From CAVPHV01 sp963704825 (GTDB taxonomy: Bacteria; Actinomycetota; Acidimicrobiia; Spongiisociales; UBA5794), in NCBI GenBank assembly GCA_963704825.1, contig CAVPHV010000004.1, positions 1 through 64,000 on the forward strand: a stretch of DNA of 64,000 nt, in the 5' to 3' direction. The position numbers and the translations under genes were made by a program. The notes beneath the pieces were generated by a model. The model searched no databases and was not told the DNA's origin. It saw only the letters and a program-made list of their open reading frames with translations. Shown here in pieces: positions 7,431 through 16,810 of the stretch (positions are counted from its first letter, which is position 1; the number at the start of each line of letters is the position of its first letter).

Positions 7431-8774
7431 GTGAGAGAGTCCGTAGCCGAGTTCATGGAGCGGGTTGCCGAGCGCAGCCCGGGCGAGCCGGAGTTCCATC
7501 AGGCGGCCCACGAAGTAGTCGAGTCGGTGTGGCCGGTCCTCGACCGGCACCCGGAGTTCAGCGACGCCAAGGTGCTCGATCGGATGGTCGAACCTGAGCG
7601 CGTCATCATGTTCCGGGTGCCGTGGGTCGACGACTCCGGCGAGGTGCAGGTGAATCGGGGCTTCCGGATCGAGATGAACAGCGCAATCGGGCCTTACAAA
7701 GGCGGGTTGCGCTTTCACCCGACCGTCAATCTCGGCGTTCTCAAGTTCCTTGCCTTCGAGCAGGTCTACAAGAACGCCCTGACGACGCTGCCCCTCGGTG
7801 GTGGCAAGGGCGGTTCGGACTTCGACCCGAAGGGTCGCAGCGACGGCGAGGTGATGCGGTTCTGCCAGTCCTTCATGTCCGAGCTGTTCCGCCACATCGG
7901 TGCGCGCACGGACGTGCCGGCCGGCGATATCGGCGTCGGAGGTCGCGAGATCGGCTATCTGTTCGGCCAGTACAAGAAGCTGACCAACGAGTTCAGCGGG
8001 GTACTGACCGGAAAGGGGATCGACTGGGGCGGCAGCCTGATTCGCCCTGAGTCCACCGGATATGGCACCGTGTACTTCACGGAGGAAATGCTCAAAACGC
8101 GTCAAGAGAGCGTGTACGGCAAGACGGTCCTGGTCTCCGGATCGGGCAACGTTGCCCAGTACGCCGTCGAGAACATCAACCGACTCGGCGGCAAGGCCGT
8201 GACGCTGTCTGACTCGTCGGGGTTCATCTACGACCCCGAGGGCATCGACTCCGAGAAGCTCGAGTGGGTCAAGGAGCTGAAGAACGTGCGCCGCGGCCGC
8301 ATCGCTGAGTACGCCGAGCACTTCAGGGCGGAGTATCACCCCGACATGCGTCCCTGGGCCGTTGAAGGTGCCGAAGTGGCATTGCCCTGCGCCACTCAGA
8401 ACGAACTCGACGGTGAGGACGCCAAACAACTGCTTGCCAACGGCGTCTACGTCGTGGCCGAGGGCGCCAACATGCCGTGCGTGCCCGACGCCGTGGTTCA
8501 GTTCCAGGAGCAGAAGATTCTCTTCGCACCGGGCAAGGCAGCCAACGCCGGTGGTGTTGCCACCAGCGGTCTTGAAATGGCTCAGAACGCCGAGTTCACC
8601 TCCTGGACCCGTGACTCAGTCGACTCGCGGTTACTCGGGATCATGAGTGACATTCACCAGAGCTGTCGGGATGCTGCAGAGCAGTATGCAGAGCCCGGGA
8701 ACTACGTCGCGGGAGCCAACATCGCCGGCTTCTTGAAGGTCGCCCGCGCCATGGTCGACCAGGGCATCGTGTAG
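7431..8774 (+). CDS. gdhA: NADP-type glutamate dehydrogenase
   Basis: 447 residues with GTG start after GAAAGGTGATGCG. It interconverts 2-oxoglutarate plus ammonia and glutamate. Substrate motifs GPYKGGLRFHP (about 84-94) and PLGGGKGGSDFDP (catalytic lysine, about 123-135) are intact. DVPAGDIGVGGREIGY and the Rossmann motif GSGNVAQYA (about 238) follow. Size and motifs match the hexameric GDH family. Placed after carbamate kinase, it probably assimilates the ammonia set free by purine or ureide breakdown and supplies glutamate to the aminotransferase at 10352. A small 5-bp hairpin (CACGC/GCGTG) lies in the 42-base leader. Confidence 0.93.
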   Translation: MRESVAEFMERVAERSPGEPEFHQAAHEVVESVWPVLDRHPEFSDAKVLDRMVEPERVIMFRVPWVDDSGEVQVNRGFRIEMNSAIGPYKGGLRFHPTVNLGVLKFLAFEQVYKNALTTLPLGGGKGGSDFDPKGRSDGEVMRFCQSFMSELFRHIGARTDVPAGDIGVGGREIGYLFGQYKKLTNEFSGVLTGKGIDWGGSLIRPESTGYGTVYFTEEMLKTRQESVYGKTVLVSGSGNVAQYAVENINRLGGKAVTLSDSSGFIYDPEGIDSEKLEWVKELKNVRRGRIAEYAEHFRAEYHPDMRPWAVEGAEVALPCATQNELDGEDAKQLLANGVYVVAEGANMPCVPDAVVQFQEQKILFAPGKAANAGGVATSGLEMAQNAEFTSWTRDSVDSRLLGIMSDIHQSCRDAAEQYAEPGNYVAGANIAGFLKVARAMVDQGIV

Positions 8775-8780
8775 GAGGGG

Positions 8781-9170
8781 ATGATGAGAAAGAGCATCGG
8801 ATATTTTGAAGGAACCGACTCAACTTTGCTGACCGCCCTCGTGTGCGAGGGCCACGACACCTTGCCCGTTTCCAACGGCTTCGACAGCCACGGCATGCAT
8901 GTGCGTCTCATCAACGAGCAGAACCGGGTCGATCTGCTGGTTGGCTACGTCCACAAGATCTTTGCGCCGGAGCCGCTCCTACCGAGCCAGCCCAGCTATC
9001 AGGATGTGTTTCACATCTGCCGGATCTACGGGATCCCCCTCCTGCTCGAGGTGCCGACGGCTTTGCAGAAGAAGGCGGCTGCGCTGCTCGAAGGGGTTCC
9101 CGACATTGTGCAGTTCGTCGACCCGGCCGAGATGGAGCGGGTGGCGAAGGAGATTCTGAACGACGAATGA
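8781..9170 (+). CDS. Unrecognised 129-residue conserved-looking protein
   Basis: I do not recognise the family. The start is ATG 8781 or 8784, after AGGAGGGG that overlaps the upstream stop. The protein is soluble, with no signal peptide or membrane helix. A beta-rich N-terminus (IGYFEGTDSTLLTALVCEGHD) is followed by a predicted mixed alpha/beta fold with HICRIYGIPLLLEVP and a C-terminal helix. Third-position G/C and tight spacing (6 bases after gdhA, 31 before hydroxypyruvate reductase) show it is a real member of this operon. It could be a small metabolite-binding or accessory subunit, but that is only positional inference. Confidence 0.7.
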   Translation: MMRKSIGYFEGTDSTLLTALVCEGHDTLPVSNGFDSHGMHVRLINEQNRVDLLVGYVHKIFAPEPLLPSQPSYQDVFHICRIYGIPLLLEVPTALQKKAAALLEGVPDIVQFVDPAEMERVAKEILNDE

Positions 9171-9201
9171 CAAGACTCTGTTTTGTGAGATGGGAGAATT
9201 G

Positions 9202-10332
9202 ATGGGCCACGAATGGAAGGTGCACAACCCGGAAGGTACGCGGCGAGTCATCGTCACGAAGGAGCTCCCGGGGGCGAGGTGGCTCGACATTCTCGTCGCT
9301 GCCGACTGTGTGGTCGAGGTGTGCCAGTCACCCGACGTGATCACGAACGAGGAGATCATCGAGCACTTCGGCGACAAGTGCGACGGTGCCATCGGCCAGC
9401 TCACCGAGGACTGGAATGCCGATCTCTTCGCCAAGCTCGCCGCCGCCGGAGGTACCGCCTACAGCAATTATGCCGTCGGCTACAACAACGTCGACGTTCC
9501 CGGAGCTACCGCGGCAGGCATCCCCGTCGGCAACACCCCTGGGGTGCTGACCGAGACGACCGCCGAGATGGCGGTGGCCCTCACGTTCTCTGCTGGGCGC
9601 CGGGTCGTCGAGGCCGACAATTTCATGCGGGCCGGCAAGTTCCACGGCTGGCTGCCGACCATGTACATGGGGGCACGGTTCTTCGGTGGAACCGTCGGAA
9701 TCATCGGTTGTGGCCGGATTGGGGCTGCCTATGCCCGAATGATGGCCGAGGGCTTCAAGATGAACGTCGTCTACTACGACCTCTACCGCAACGAGCGACT
9801 CGAGCAGTACATCAGCGACTACTCGGACCTGCTGGTAGCCCACGGCGAAGCGCCGATCACGTGCCGGCAACTCGACAGCGTCGAGGATGTTCTACGCGAA
9901 GCCGACGTTGTCAGCTTGCACACCGTGCTCGATGAGACGACGACGCACCTCATCAATGCCGAACGGTTGGCGCTGATGAAGGACGATGCGATCCTGATCA
10001 ACTCGAGCCGCGGCCCCGTTGTCGACGAGGTCGCGCTGGTTGAGCACTGCCGCACCCACCCCGACTTCAAGGCAGGGCTCGACGTCGTCGAGGACGAACC
10101 GGACATGAAGCCGGGATTGACCGAACTCAACAACATCGTCGTCGTCCCCCACATAGCGTCGGCGACAGTCTGGACCCGACAGGGCATGGCGACGCTGGCA
10201 GCCGCCAACGTCGCCGGCATCCTTGAGGGGTACCCGCTGTTGGATGGCGACGACGTCGTGCCCCTACTGAGCGGCGACCTGCCCAAGGTCACGCCCAGCA
10301 TCGTGAACGCCAAAGAACTTGGTTTGACCTGA
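9202..10332 (+). CDS. NAD(P)H-dependent hydroxypyruvate reductase, plant-HPR1-like
   Basis: 376 residues from ATG 9202, chosen because GGGAG lies 6 bases upstream; ATG 9190 lacks a ribosome site. A D-isomer 2-hydroxyacid dehydrogenase: nucleotide motif GIIGCGRIGAAYARMM, catalytic Arg in NSSRGPVVDE, Glu in VVEDEPDM and His in PHIASATVW. Several stretches recall plant peroxisomal hydroxypyruvate reductase from memory: GDKCDGAIGQLTEDW, AVGYNNVDV, GFKMNVVYYDLY and the C-terminal SIVN-K-LGL. It should reduce hydroxypyruvate (and glyoxylate) to D-glycerate (and glycolate). Followed by an aminotransferase and glycerate 2-kinase, it forms a serine-to-phosphoglycerate route. Confidence 0.85.
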   Translation: MGHEWKVHNPEGTRRVIVTKELPGARWLDILVAADCVVEVCQSPDVITNEEIIEHFGDKCDGAIGQLTEDWNADLFAKLAAAGGTAYSNYAVGYNNVDVPGATAAGIPVGNTPGVLTETTAEMAVALTFSAGRRVVEADNFMRAGKFHGWLPTMYMGARFFGGTVGIIGCGRIGAAYARMMAEGFKMNVVYYDLYRNERLEQYISDYSDLLVAHGEAPITCRQLDSVEDVLREADVVSLHTVLDETTTHLINAERLALMKDDAILINSSRGPVVDEVALVEHCRTHPDFKAGLDVVEDEPDMKPGLTELNNIVVVPHIASATVWTRQGMATLAAANVAGILEGYPLLDGDDVVPLLSGDLPKVTPSIVNAKELGLT

Positions 10333-10351
10333 AGGAAGAGGAAAGAGAGCT

Positions 10352-11551
10352 ATGACTATGCGCATCGCCGATCGGATCAGCAGGCTTGGGACGGAGACCG
10401 CCTTCGCAGTGGGCGCCGAAGCTGCGGCTTGGGCCGCCCAAGGCAACGCCGTCTACCCGTTTCACCTCGGTGATCTGAACCTGCCCACCCCCTCGACCGT
10501 GGTCGAGGGATCGTTCGCCGCGATCAAGCTGGGCAAGACGGGGTACTGCCCCAACGCCGGGATCCCCGAGTTGCGTGAGGCCATTGCGCTCAACGTCTCC
10601 GCTTCCCATGCGGTCGACTACACGATGGACAACGTCGTCGTCCAGCCCGGCGGCAAGCCGACCATCGGCAAATTCATCATGGCACTGATGAACCCCGGCG
10701 ATGAGGTGCTCTACCCGAATCCCGGCTATCCGATCTACGAATCGCAGATCGAATTCCACGGCGGCACCGCAGTTCCCTACGGTTACATCGAAGGCGAGAA
10801 CGGCTTCGAGCTTGACTTCGACGGGATCGAGCGGGCCATCACGGACAAGACGACCCTCTTCATCCTCAATGACCTGCAGAACCCGATGGGCGCGGAACTG
10901 TCGGCCGAGGAGAGGGCCCGACTGGCCGCGCTCATCCTGAAGCATGACCTCTACCTATTGAGTGACGAGGCATATTTCGACATGCGGTACGCCGGGCGGA
11001 GTCGGTCGATCGTTGAAGAGCCCGGCATGGCCGAACGTACCGTCATCCTGTACACCTTCTCCAAGAAATTCGCGATGACGGGATGGCGACTCGGAGCCAG
11101 CATCGGCCCAAAGGAGATCGTCGACATCATCGCCAAGATCAATGTCAACGACGAGTCGTGCTCCAACCACTTCATCCAGTACGGCGCCGTTGCCGGCCTC
11201 GCCGGAGATCAGACCGAAGTGCTGGCGATTCTCGACACGCTGCACGCCCGGCGCGACGCCGCCGTTGCCCTGCTCAACGACATCGAGGGCATCAAGTGTT
11301 TCAGCCCGGACGCCACCTTCTACCTGTGGCCCAACGTGACTGAAGCCATGGCGATCAAAGGGATGGCTGACTACGACGAGTTCCGCCAGGCTGCCCTCCA
11401 TGCCACCGGCGTGTCATTCTGCACCCGGCTCCACTTCGGGCGGCCCCTGCCCGGCGAGAGGGAGAAGTACATTCGCTTCGCCTACTCCGGCATCGACGTC
11501 CCCGACATCGAAGAAGGCCTGGCAGGCCTCAAAGCCTGGATTGAGGCATAG
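10352..11551 (+). CDS. Class I/II PLP aminotransferase
   Basis: 399 residues, fold type I aspartate-aminotransferase family. The PLP lysine is in TFSKKFAMTGWRLG (about residue 238). Upstream motifs are NAGIPELREAIA, PNPGYPIYESQ and NDLQNPMGAE (the usual NPxNPTG position, here NPMG), with DEAYFD as the PLP-contacting Asp/Tyr segment. The start follows GGAAGAGGAAAGAG. Between hydroxypyruvate reductase and glycerate kinase, the likely reaction is transamination of serine or alanine with glyoxylate or 2-oxoglutarate to give hydroxypyruvate. The exact donor cannot be told from the sequence. Confidence 0.8.
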   Translation: MTMRIADRISRLGTETAFAVGAEAAAWAAQGNAVYPFHLGDLNLPTPSTVVEGSFAAIKLGKTGYCPNAGIPELREAIALNVSASHAVDYTMDNVVVQPGGKPTIGKFIMALMNPGDEVLYPNPGYPIYESQIEFHGGTAVPYGYIEGENGFELDFDGIERAITDKTTLFILNDLQNPMGAELSAEERARLAALILKHDLYLLSDEAYFDMRYAGRSRSIVEEPGMAERTVILYTFSKKFAMTGWRLGASIGPKEIVDIIAKINVNDESCSNHFIQYGAVAGLAGDQTEVLAILDTLHARRDAAVALLNDIEGIKCFSPDATFYLWPNVTEAMAIKGMADYDEFRQAALHATGVSFCTRLHFGRPLPGEREKYIRFAYSGIDVPDIEEGLAGLKAWIEA

Positions 11552-11620
11552 GGCAGCCCCGCGAGCTGCGGGTTGTGCGGGCAGCTCCTGCGAGCCGAGC
11601 CGCGTAGGGTGGAGTAGGCA

Positions 11621-12949
11621 ATGACCAGATTCGAACTTGGCACCCACGGGGAGGATCCGCGGCGACTGGATCTGTTGCGGATCGCGGACGTCGCTCTCGA
11701 AGCGATCGCCCCCGGCGCCGCCGTCGCCCGCGCCGTAGCGCGCAACGGGACCACACTCCACGTCGGTGATCGAGTCTTGGACCTCACCGCTTTCGACCAC
11801 GCCGTCGTGTTGGGATTCGGCAAGGCGGCGGTTCCCATGGGACGCGCCCTGGTCGATCTCCTCGACGCCATCCCGACCACCGGCGTCCTGGTCACCAACG
11901 CCCAAGACCCGGTCCCGCCGCTCGAGGTGATCGAAGGGGGCCATCCGGTTCCGAATGGCGGCAGCCTCGCCGGGGGACGGCGCGTCCTGGATGTTGCCCA
12001 AGCGACCGGTCCAAACGACCTAGCGATTGTGCTCATCTCCGGCGGTGGCTCGGCGCTGCTTGCCGTCCCGGCTGCGGGACTCACCCTCCAGGACCTTCAC
12101 GACACCAGCGCGTTGTTGCTGAAGTCGGGCGCCGACATCGTTGAGCTCAACACGGTGCGCAAGCATCTCTCCGCGGTGAAGGGCGGCCGTCTCGCCGAAG
12201 CCCTCAGCAACGCAGGGGCCGTCGTGACGCTGATCCTCTCGGATGTGATCGGGAATCCACTCGACGTGATTGCCTCCGGCCCTACCGTGCCCGACCCGAC
12301 CACCTTCGAAGACGCTCTTGCCGTACTCGACCGCTACCAGCTGCGTGAGCGGGTCGCCCGCGACGTCCTCGCCCACCTCGAGGCCGGAGCCGCCGGAGGA
12401 CTCGGCGAAACTCCGAAGGGCGGAGCGGTGTTCGATCGTCAACTGATCGAACTGGTTGCCGATGCCGGGGTCGCCGCACGAGCCGCCTTCGAGGCGGCGA
12501 CCGTCGGCGGTTGGAGGGCCCGAGTAGTGACCACCCAACTCGCCGGTGAAGCCAGAAACGTGGCGCAGCAACTGGCGGCGGCAGCGGCCGACCTCGGGCT
12601 GGGGGAGGTCCTGGTCTTCGCCGGCGAGACAACCGTGACGGTGACTGGAGACGGCCGCGGCGGCCGCAACCAGGAGTTGGCGTTGGCCACTTCGATCGCA
12701 CTCGCCGGCCGCGGCGACATCGTTGTTCTGTCCCTCGGTACCGACGGTATCGACGGGATGAGCCATGCGGCCGGCGCCTTCGGCGACGGCACGGCTGTGG
12801 CTCGGGGGACCGACATGGGTCTTGATGCGGCGGACTACCTCGCACGCAACGACTCCGGCACGTTCCTCGAAGCGATCGGCGACGCTGTGACCTGCGGCCC
12901 CACCGGCACCAACGTCGGCGACCTCATCCTGGTGTGCCGCACCGGCTGA
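11621..12949 (+). CDS. Glycerate 2-kinase (MOFRL family)
   Basis: 442 residues. It phosphorylates D-glycerate to 2-phosphoglycerate. Signature regions are LGFGKAAVPMG, ISGGGSALL (about 148), SDVIGNPLDVIASGPTVPD (about 206-224), GGRNQELALA and the C-terminal MOFRL motifs LGTDGIDG and GPTGTNVGDL. Length and order are standard for the TtuD/GckA class, unrelated to GlxK. With the preceding two genes it makes a complete amino acid to hydroxypyruvate to glycerate to glycolysis path. The 213-base gap before the next gene shows no further coding sequence. Confidence 0.92.
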   Translation: MTRFELGTHGEDPRRLDLLRIADVALEAIAPGAAVARAVARNGTTLHVGDRVLDLTAFDHAVVLGFGKAAVPMGRALVDLLDAIPTTGVLVTNAQDPVPPLEVIEGGHPVPNGGSLAGGRRVLDVAQATGPNDLAIVLISGGGSALLAVPAAGLTLQDLHDTSALLLKSGADIVELNTVRKHLSAVKGGRLAEALSNAGAVVTLILSDVIGNPLDVIASGPTVPDPTTFEDALAVLDRYQLRERVARDVLAHLEAGAAGGLGETPKGGAVFDRQLIELVADAGVAARAAFEAATVGGWRARVVTTQLAGEARNVAQQLAAAAADLGLGEVLVFAGETTVTVTGDGRGGRNQELALATSIALAGRGDIVVLSLGTDGIDGMSHAAGAFGDGTAVARGTDMGLDAADYLARNDSGTFLEAIGDAVTCGPTGTNVGDLILVCRTG

Positions 12950-13162
12950 GATTCAGGCCGGCCGAGTCGGTCATCGGCGACGAGTCGAGCCCTCGTCCTT
13001 GGCCACATGGGATCACGCGGTCGTCGCCTATCCACAAAGCGGTCAACGCGCAGAGGACACCAAGCGTCCCTGGATTCGTCGACCGGCATCGGGGGGAGGG
13101 GCCGCTCATTAGAGTGAGGTCAGGCCCGCAGCCACCTCCTAATGAAAGGATCTGAGTCGACG

Positions 13163-13909
13163 ATGACGACGATTCGTGCGTATCACCGACCTGCAACTCT
13201 CGATGACGCGCTTGCGCTGCTGGCGCAACCGGACGTGGTACCGCTCGGCGGAGGCACGGTCCTCAACGGGCTACCCGCCGCGACTCCGGCCGGGGTTGTC
13301 GATCTGCAGGAACTCGGCCTCGACGGGATCACCCGGGATGGTGCGGCGCTGCGGATCGGGGCGATGGTCCGCCTCCAGGATCTCATCGATCACGAGTGGG
13401 TTCCGCCGCTGCTGAAGGATCTCGCCCATCGGGAAGCTCCGAATACGATTCGGAACGCGGCGACCATCGGCGGCACGGTTGCAGCCGCCGATCCCGAGAG
13501 TGAGTTGCTTGCCGGTCTGCTCGCCCACGGTGCCGGAGTCACCATCACCCGCCCCTCGGGCCCGACCGACATCGGGCTCGCCGACCTGCTCGCCGATCGT
13601 TCCGAACTCGACGGCGGCTTGATCATTGCAGTCCACATCATCATCGGTGGCAACGGCGCTGCGGCCCGCACCGGCCGCACCCCAGCTGATACTCCCATCG
13701 TGATGGTGGCCGGCGTATGCGACGACGCCGCCCGCCCCCGCCTCGCCGCCACCGGAGTCGCCGAGACCCCGGTACTCATCGACCTCGATGCTCTCGACGA
13801 CCTCGACCCGCCACCCGACTTCCGAGGCTCCGCCCAATACCGGCGGGCCCTCGTTGGAGTCCTCGGTGCCAGGGTCATCGCCGACCTCAAGAAAGCGGGG
13901 CAGGCATGA
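13163..13909 (+). CDS. ygfM: FAD-binding subunit of molybdenum hydroxylase (YgfM-like)
   Basis: About 248 residues from ATG 13163; an in-frame ATG at 13142 is less likely because AAAGGA lies between the two. CoxM/XdhB-type FAD domain: LGGGTVLNG (FAD pyrophosphate loop, about residues 31-39) and APNTIRNAATIGGTVAAADP (about 92-111). It is short for the family because the C-terminal CO-dehydrogenase flavoprotein domain is reduced, as I recall for E. coli YgfM. The stop overlaps the XdhD-like start (ATGA), and together they form one molybdenum hydroxylase. The FAD subunit passes electrons to NAD or another acceptor. Confidence 0.85.
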   Translation: MTTIRAYHRPATLDDALALLAQPDVVPLGGGTVLNGLPAATPAGVVDLQELGLDGITRDGAALRIGAMVRLQDLIDHEWVPPLLKDLAHREAPNTIRNAATIGGTVAAADPESELLAGLLAHGAGVTITRPSGPTDIGLADLLADRSELDGGLIIAVHIIIGGNGAAARTGRTPADTPIVMVAGVCDDAARPRLAATGVAETPVLIDLDALDDLDPPPDFRGSAQYRRALVGVLGARVIADLKKAGQA

Positions 13910-16803
13910 ACATCAACCTCGTCATCAATGGCGACGCCTACGACCTGGTGTGCGAGCCCCACGAGTCGCTCAAGACGGTGCTGCGGCGCGAGGGCTTCTA
14001 CAGCGTCCGGTTTGGTTCTGAGACCGGCGAGACCGGTGCCGCCGCAGTCCTCGTCGACGGCCGCCTGGTGTCCGCAGAGGTGATGCTGGCCGCCCAGGCC
14101 GACGGCCACGAGATCGAGACCGTCGAAGGCTTGGCTCCGCGGATGAGCCTGCACCCCATCCAGGAAGCGTTTGTGGTGACCGGCGCCATCCAGTCGGGCT
14201 ATTCGACCCCGGCGATGATCCTCGCGGCCAAAGCGCTGCTCGAAGCCAATCCCGATCCGACCGAAGAGGAGATCCGTGATGCCCTCTCGGGCATCCTCGA
14301 CCGCGAGACGGGCTACCTGCGCCCGGTACTTGCCATCCAGCGGGCCGCGGCCGTGCTGCGAGGCGAATCCGTTCCAGATATCGAAACCGCGCTCGTTGCC
14401 CCGCTCACCCACGACGTTGGTGGCGACGGCGCCGACCCCGGGGCCATCCCCAGCGTGTTTCCCAAGGTGGTACCCCACCCCGAGGTGCCGGAAACAAAGG
14501 TCGTCGGCCACCCCGAATTGAAGGTCGACGCCCTCAAACTGGCCAAGGGCAACCCGGCGTTCGTTGACGACATCGACATGCGCCGCATGCTCTACGCCAA
14601 GGTGCTCTACAGCCCGCACGCCCACGCCAGAATCGTCGCCATCGACGACTCCAAGGCGTTGGCACTCCCCGGCGTCAAGGCGGTGCTCCACCACGAGAAC
14701 GTGCCGCGAGTGCGGTATGCCTCCGGCGGGCAGAGCTACCCGAATCCACTGCCATACGACCAGGTCAGCTTTGACAACAAGGTTCGCTACGTGGGCGATC
14801 GAGTTGCCGCCGTGGCCGCTGAGACGCTCGAGATTGCCCAGGAGGCGATCGGACTGATCGACGTCACCTACGAGGTGCTGCCTGCGGTCTTCGACGAGAA
14901 CGAAGCTATCGCCGAGGGCGCCCCGGTCATCCATGACGAACCCGAGATGGAGGGTGCCCACGACCCGGCCCGCAATATCGTCCACCACATCAGCGCCGAC
15001 GTCGGCAACGTCGACGCAGGGTTCGAGCAGGCGAGTCGCATCTTCGAGCAGACCTTGCGGGTCCACCAGGTGCAGCAGACGCCGATCGAACCACACATCG
15101 CCATCGCCTACTGGGACAGCGACGAACGTATGGTGATCCGCACCTCGACCCAGGTGCCCTTCCACGTGCGGCGCATGGTGGCTCCGCTGCTCGGGCTACC
15201 GGTGAAGCAGATTCGGATCATCAAGCCGCGCATCGGTGGTGGGTTCGGGGCCAAGCAAGAGATGTTGGTCGAGGACATCGTTGGGCACCTCACCATGGCT
15301 ACTGGGCGCCCGGTCCGCTACGAACTCACCCGCGAGGAGGAGTTTGTTTCCAGCCGGACCCGGCATCCGCAGACCATTACCTACCGGACTGGGATCGACG
15401 CCGGCGGCAGGGTGGTCGCCCAGGACATGAAGGTCGTCGCCAACACCGGCGCCTACGGCACCCACGGCCTCACCGTGCAGATGGTGAGCGGGTTGCGCGG
15501 TTTGAGTTCGTACAAGTCGCCGAACAAGCGGTTCCGCTGCGACGTGGCCTATACCAACATCCCTGTGCCCGGTGCTTACCGCGGCTACGGCGCACCTCAG
15601 GCGCTGTTCGCCCTCGAGGCGCATATGGAGGACATCGCTCACGAGATCGGGATGGATCCGCTCGAGTTCCGACGCATGAACTGGACGACAACCGGCGACC
15701 CGATCGACGTTGCTCCTCAACTCGGTGAGGGGGACTCGGACGACAGTTTTGTTCCGGTGGTCACCTCCAGCGGCATCGAAGAGTGTGTCGCTCAAGGTCA
15801 GCGTTCAATCGGCTGGCAGCGCCGGCTCGATCCCGACTGGAAGCAGCCCAAGGACCGGCCCCATATCCGGCGTGGCCTCGGGTTTGCGATGTGCATGCAC
15901 GGCACCGCGATCCCCGGGCTCGACATGGGCGCGGCGAGCATCAAGATCAACGATGACGGCTCGTTCAACCTATTGATCGGCGCCACCGACCTCGGCACCG
16001 GAGCCGACACCATCCTCGGCCAAATCGCCGCGGAGGTGCTCGGGGTACCGCTCAACGACATACTCGTGTACGCCGCCGACACCGACATGACCCCCTTCGA
16101 TACCGGGGCGTACGCGTCGAGCACCACGTACATCTCGGGCATGGCCGTCAAGCGTGCCGCCGAGGAGGCACGGCGTCAGATCGTCGACCGGGCGGCGCTG
16201 ATGCTCGACGAGAGCCCCGGGGGCATCGAACTTGCCGACCGGAGGGCCTGGTCGACCGATGGCAGCTCGGTCACGCTCGCCGAGGTCGCCCTCAACGCGC
16301 TCCACCAGGAACAGCAGCACCAGATCATGGCGACCGCGTCGTATGTCTCGCCCGAATCGCCGCCGCCATACGCAGCGCAGTTCGCCGAGGTCGAAGTCGA
16401 CATCGAGACCGGCCAGGTGACGGTGAAGTCCCTGGTTATGGCGGTTGACTGCGGTGTGCCGATCAATCCGGTCACCTCGGCCGGCCAGGTCGAGGGCGGC
16501 ATGATCCAGGCGCTCGGTTACGGCCACTGTGAGGAGATGGCGTACGACGAGAAGGGCCGGATGGTGAATGCCAGTTTCGGCCCGTACAAGATCTACCGAG
16601 CCGACGAGATGCCGCGCATCGACACGTTCCTGGTTCAGACGATGGAGAAGAGCGGCCCGTTTGGGGCCAAGGCCATCGCCGAGATTCCCAAGGACGGCGT
16701 GGCTCCGGCCATCCGCAACGCCATTGCCGATGCCACCGGCGCCCGGATCGATGCCATCCCGTTCACCCCCGAGCGCGTCTGGCGGGCGCTGCAGTCGAGC
16801 TGA
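13906..16803 (+). CDS. xdhD: XdhD-like molybdenum hydroxylase with cysteine-less ferredoxin-like N-domain
   Basis: 965 residues. Residues 1-165 have the shape of the xanthine dehydrogenase [2Fe-2S] region, but every cluster cysteine is gone: GSETGETGAAAVLVDG replaces the C-G-C pattern, QSGYSTPAMILAAKALL replaces QCGFCTP, and LSGILDRETGY replaces LCRCTGY. From about residue 205 a full molybdopterin domain follows (GDRVAAVAAE, GGGFGAKQE, GAYRGYGAPQ, DLGTGADT, and the active-site glutamate region GPFGAKAIAEIP). E. coli XdhD shows the same loss as I remember it. It likely hydroxylates a purine. The start overlaps the YgfM-like stop, and xdhC and yqeB follow. Confidence 0.88.
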   Translation: MNINLVINGDAYDLVCEPHESLKTVLRREGFYSVRFGSETGETGAAAVLVDGRLVSAEVMLAAQADGHEIETVEGLAPRMSLHPIQEAFVVTGAIQSGYSTPAMILAAKALLEANPDPTEEEIRDALSGILDRETGYLRPVLAIQRAAAVLRGESVPDIETALVAPLTHDVGGDGADPGAIPSVFPKVVPHPEVPETKVVGHPELKVDALKLAKGNPAFVDDIDMRRMLYAKVLYSPHAHARIVAIDDSKALALPGVKAVLHHENVPRVRYASGGQSYPNPLPYDQVSFDNKVRYVGDRVAAVAAETLEIAQEAIGLIDVTYEVLPAVFDENEAIAEGAPVIHDEPEMEGAHDPARNIVHHISADVGNVDAGFEQASRIFEQTLRVHQVQQTPIEPHIAIAYWDSDERMVIRTSTQVPFHVRRMVAPLLGLPVKQIRIIKPRIGGGFGAKQEMLVEDIVGHLTMATGRPVRYELTREEEFVSSRTRHPQTITYRTGIDAGGRVVAQDMKVVANTGAYGTHGLTVQMVSGLRGLSSYKSPNKRFRCDVAYTNIPVPGAYRGYGAPQALFALEAHMEDIAHEIGMDPLEFRRMNWTTTGDPIDVAPQLGEGDSDDSFVPVVTSSGIEECVAQGQRSIGWQRRLDPDWKQPKDRPHIRRGLGFAMCMHGTAIPGLDMGAASIKINDDGSFNLLIGATDLGTGADTILGQIAAEVLGVPLNDILVYAADTDMTPFDTGAYASSTTYISGMAVKRAAEEARRQIVDRAALMLDESPGGIELADRRAWSTDGSSVTLAEVALNALHQEQQHQIMATASYVSPESPPPYAAQFAEVEVDIETGQVTVKSLVMAVDCGVPINPVTSAGQVEGGMIQALGYGHCEEMAYDEKGRMVNASFGPYKIYRADEMPRIDTFLVQTMEKSGPFGAKAIAEIPKDGVAPAIRNAIADATGARIDAIPFTPERVWRALQSS

Positions 16804-16810
16804 GTGACGC

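Noticed and set aside
6516..8429. 637-codon open frame on the minus strand
   Set aside because: It is antisense to the PLP enzyme and glutamate dehydrogenase genes, has the composition of a complementary-strand shadow, no ribosome site and no family motif.
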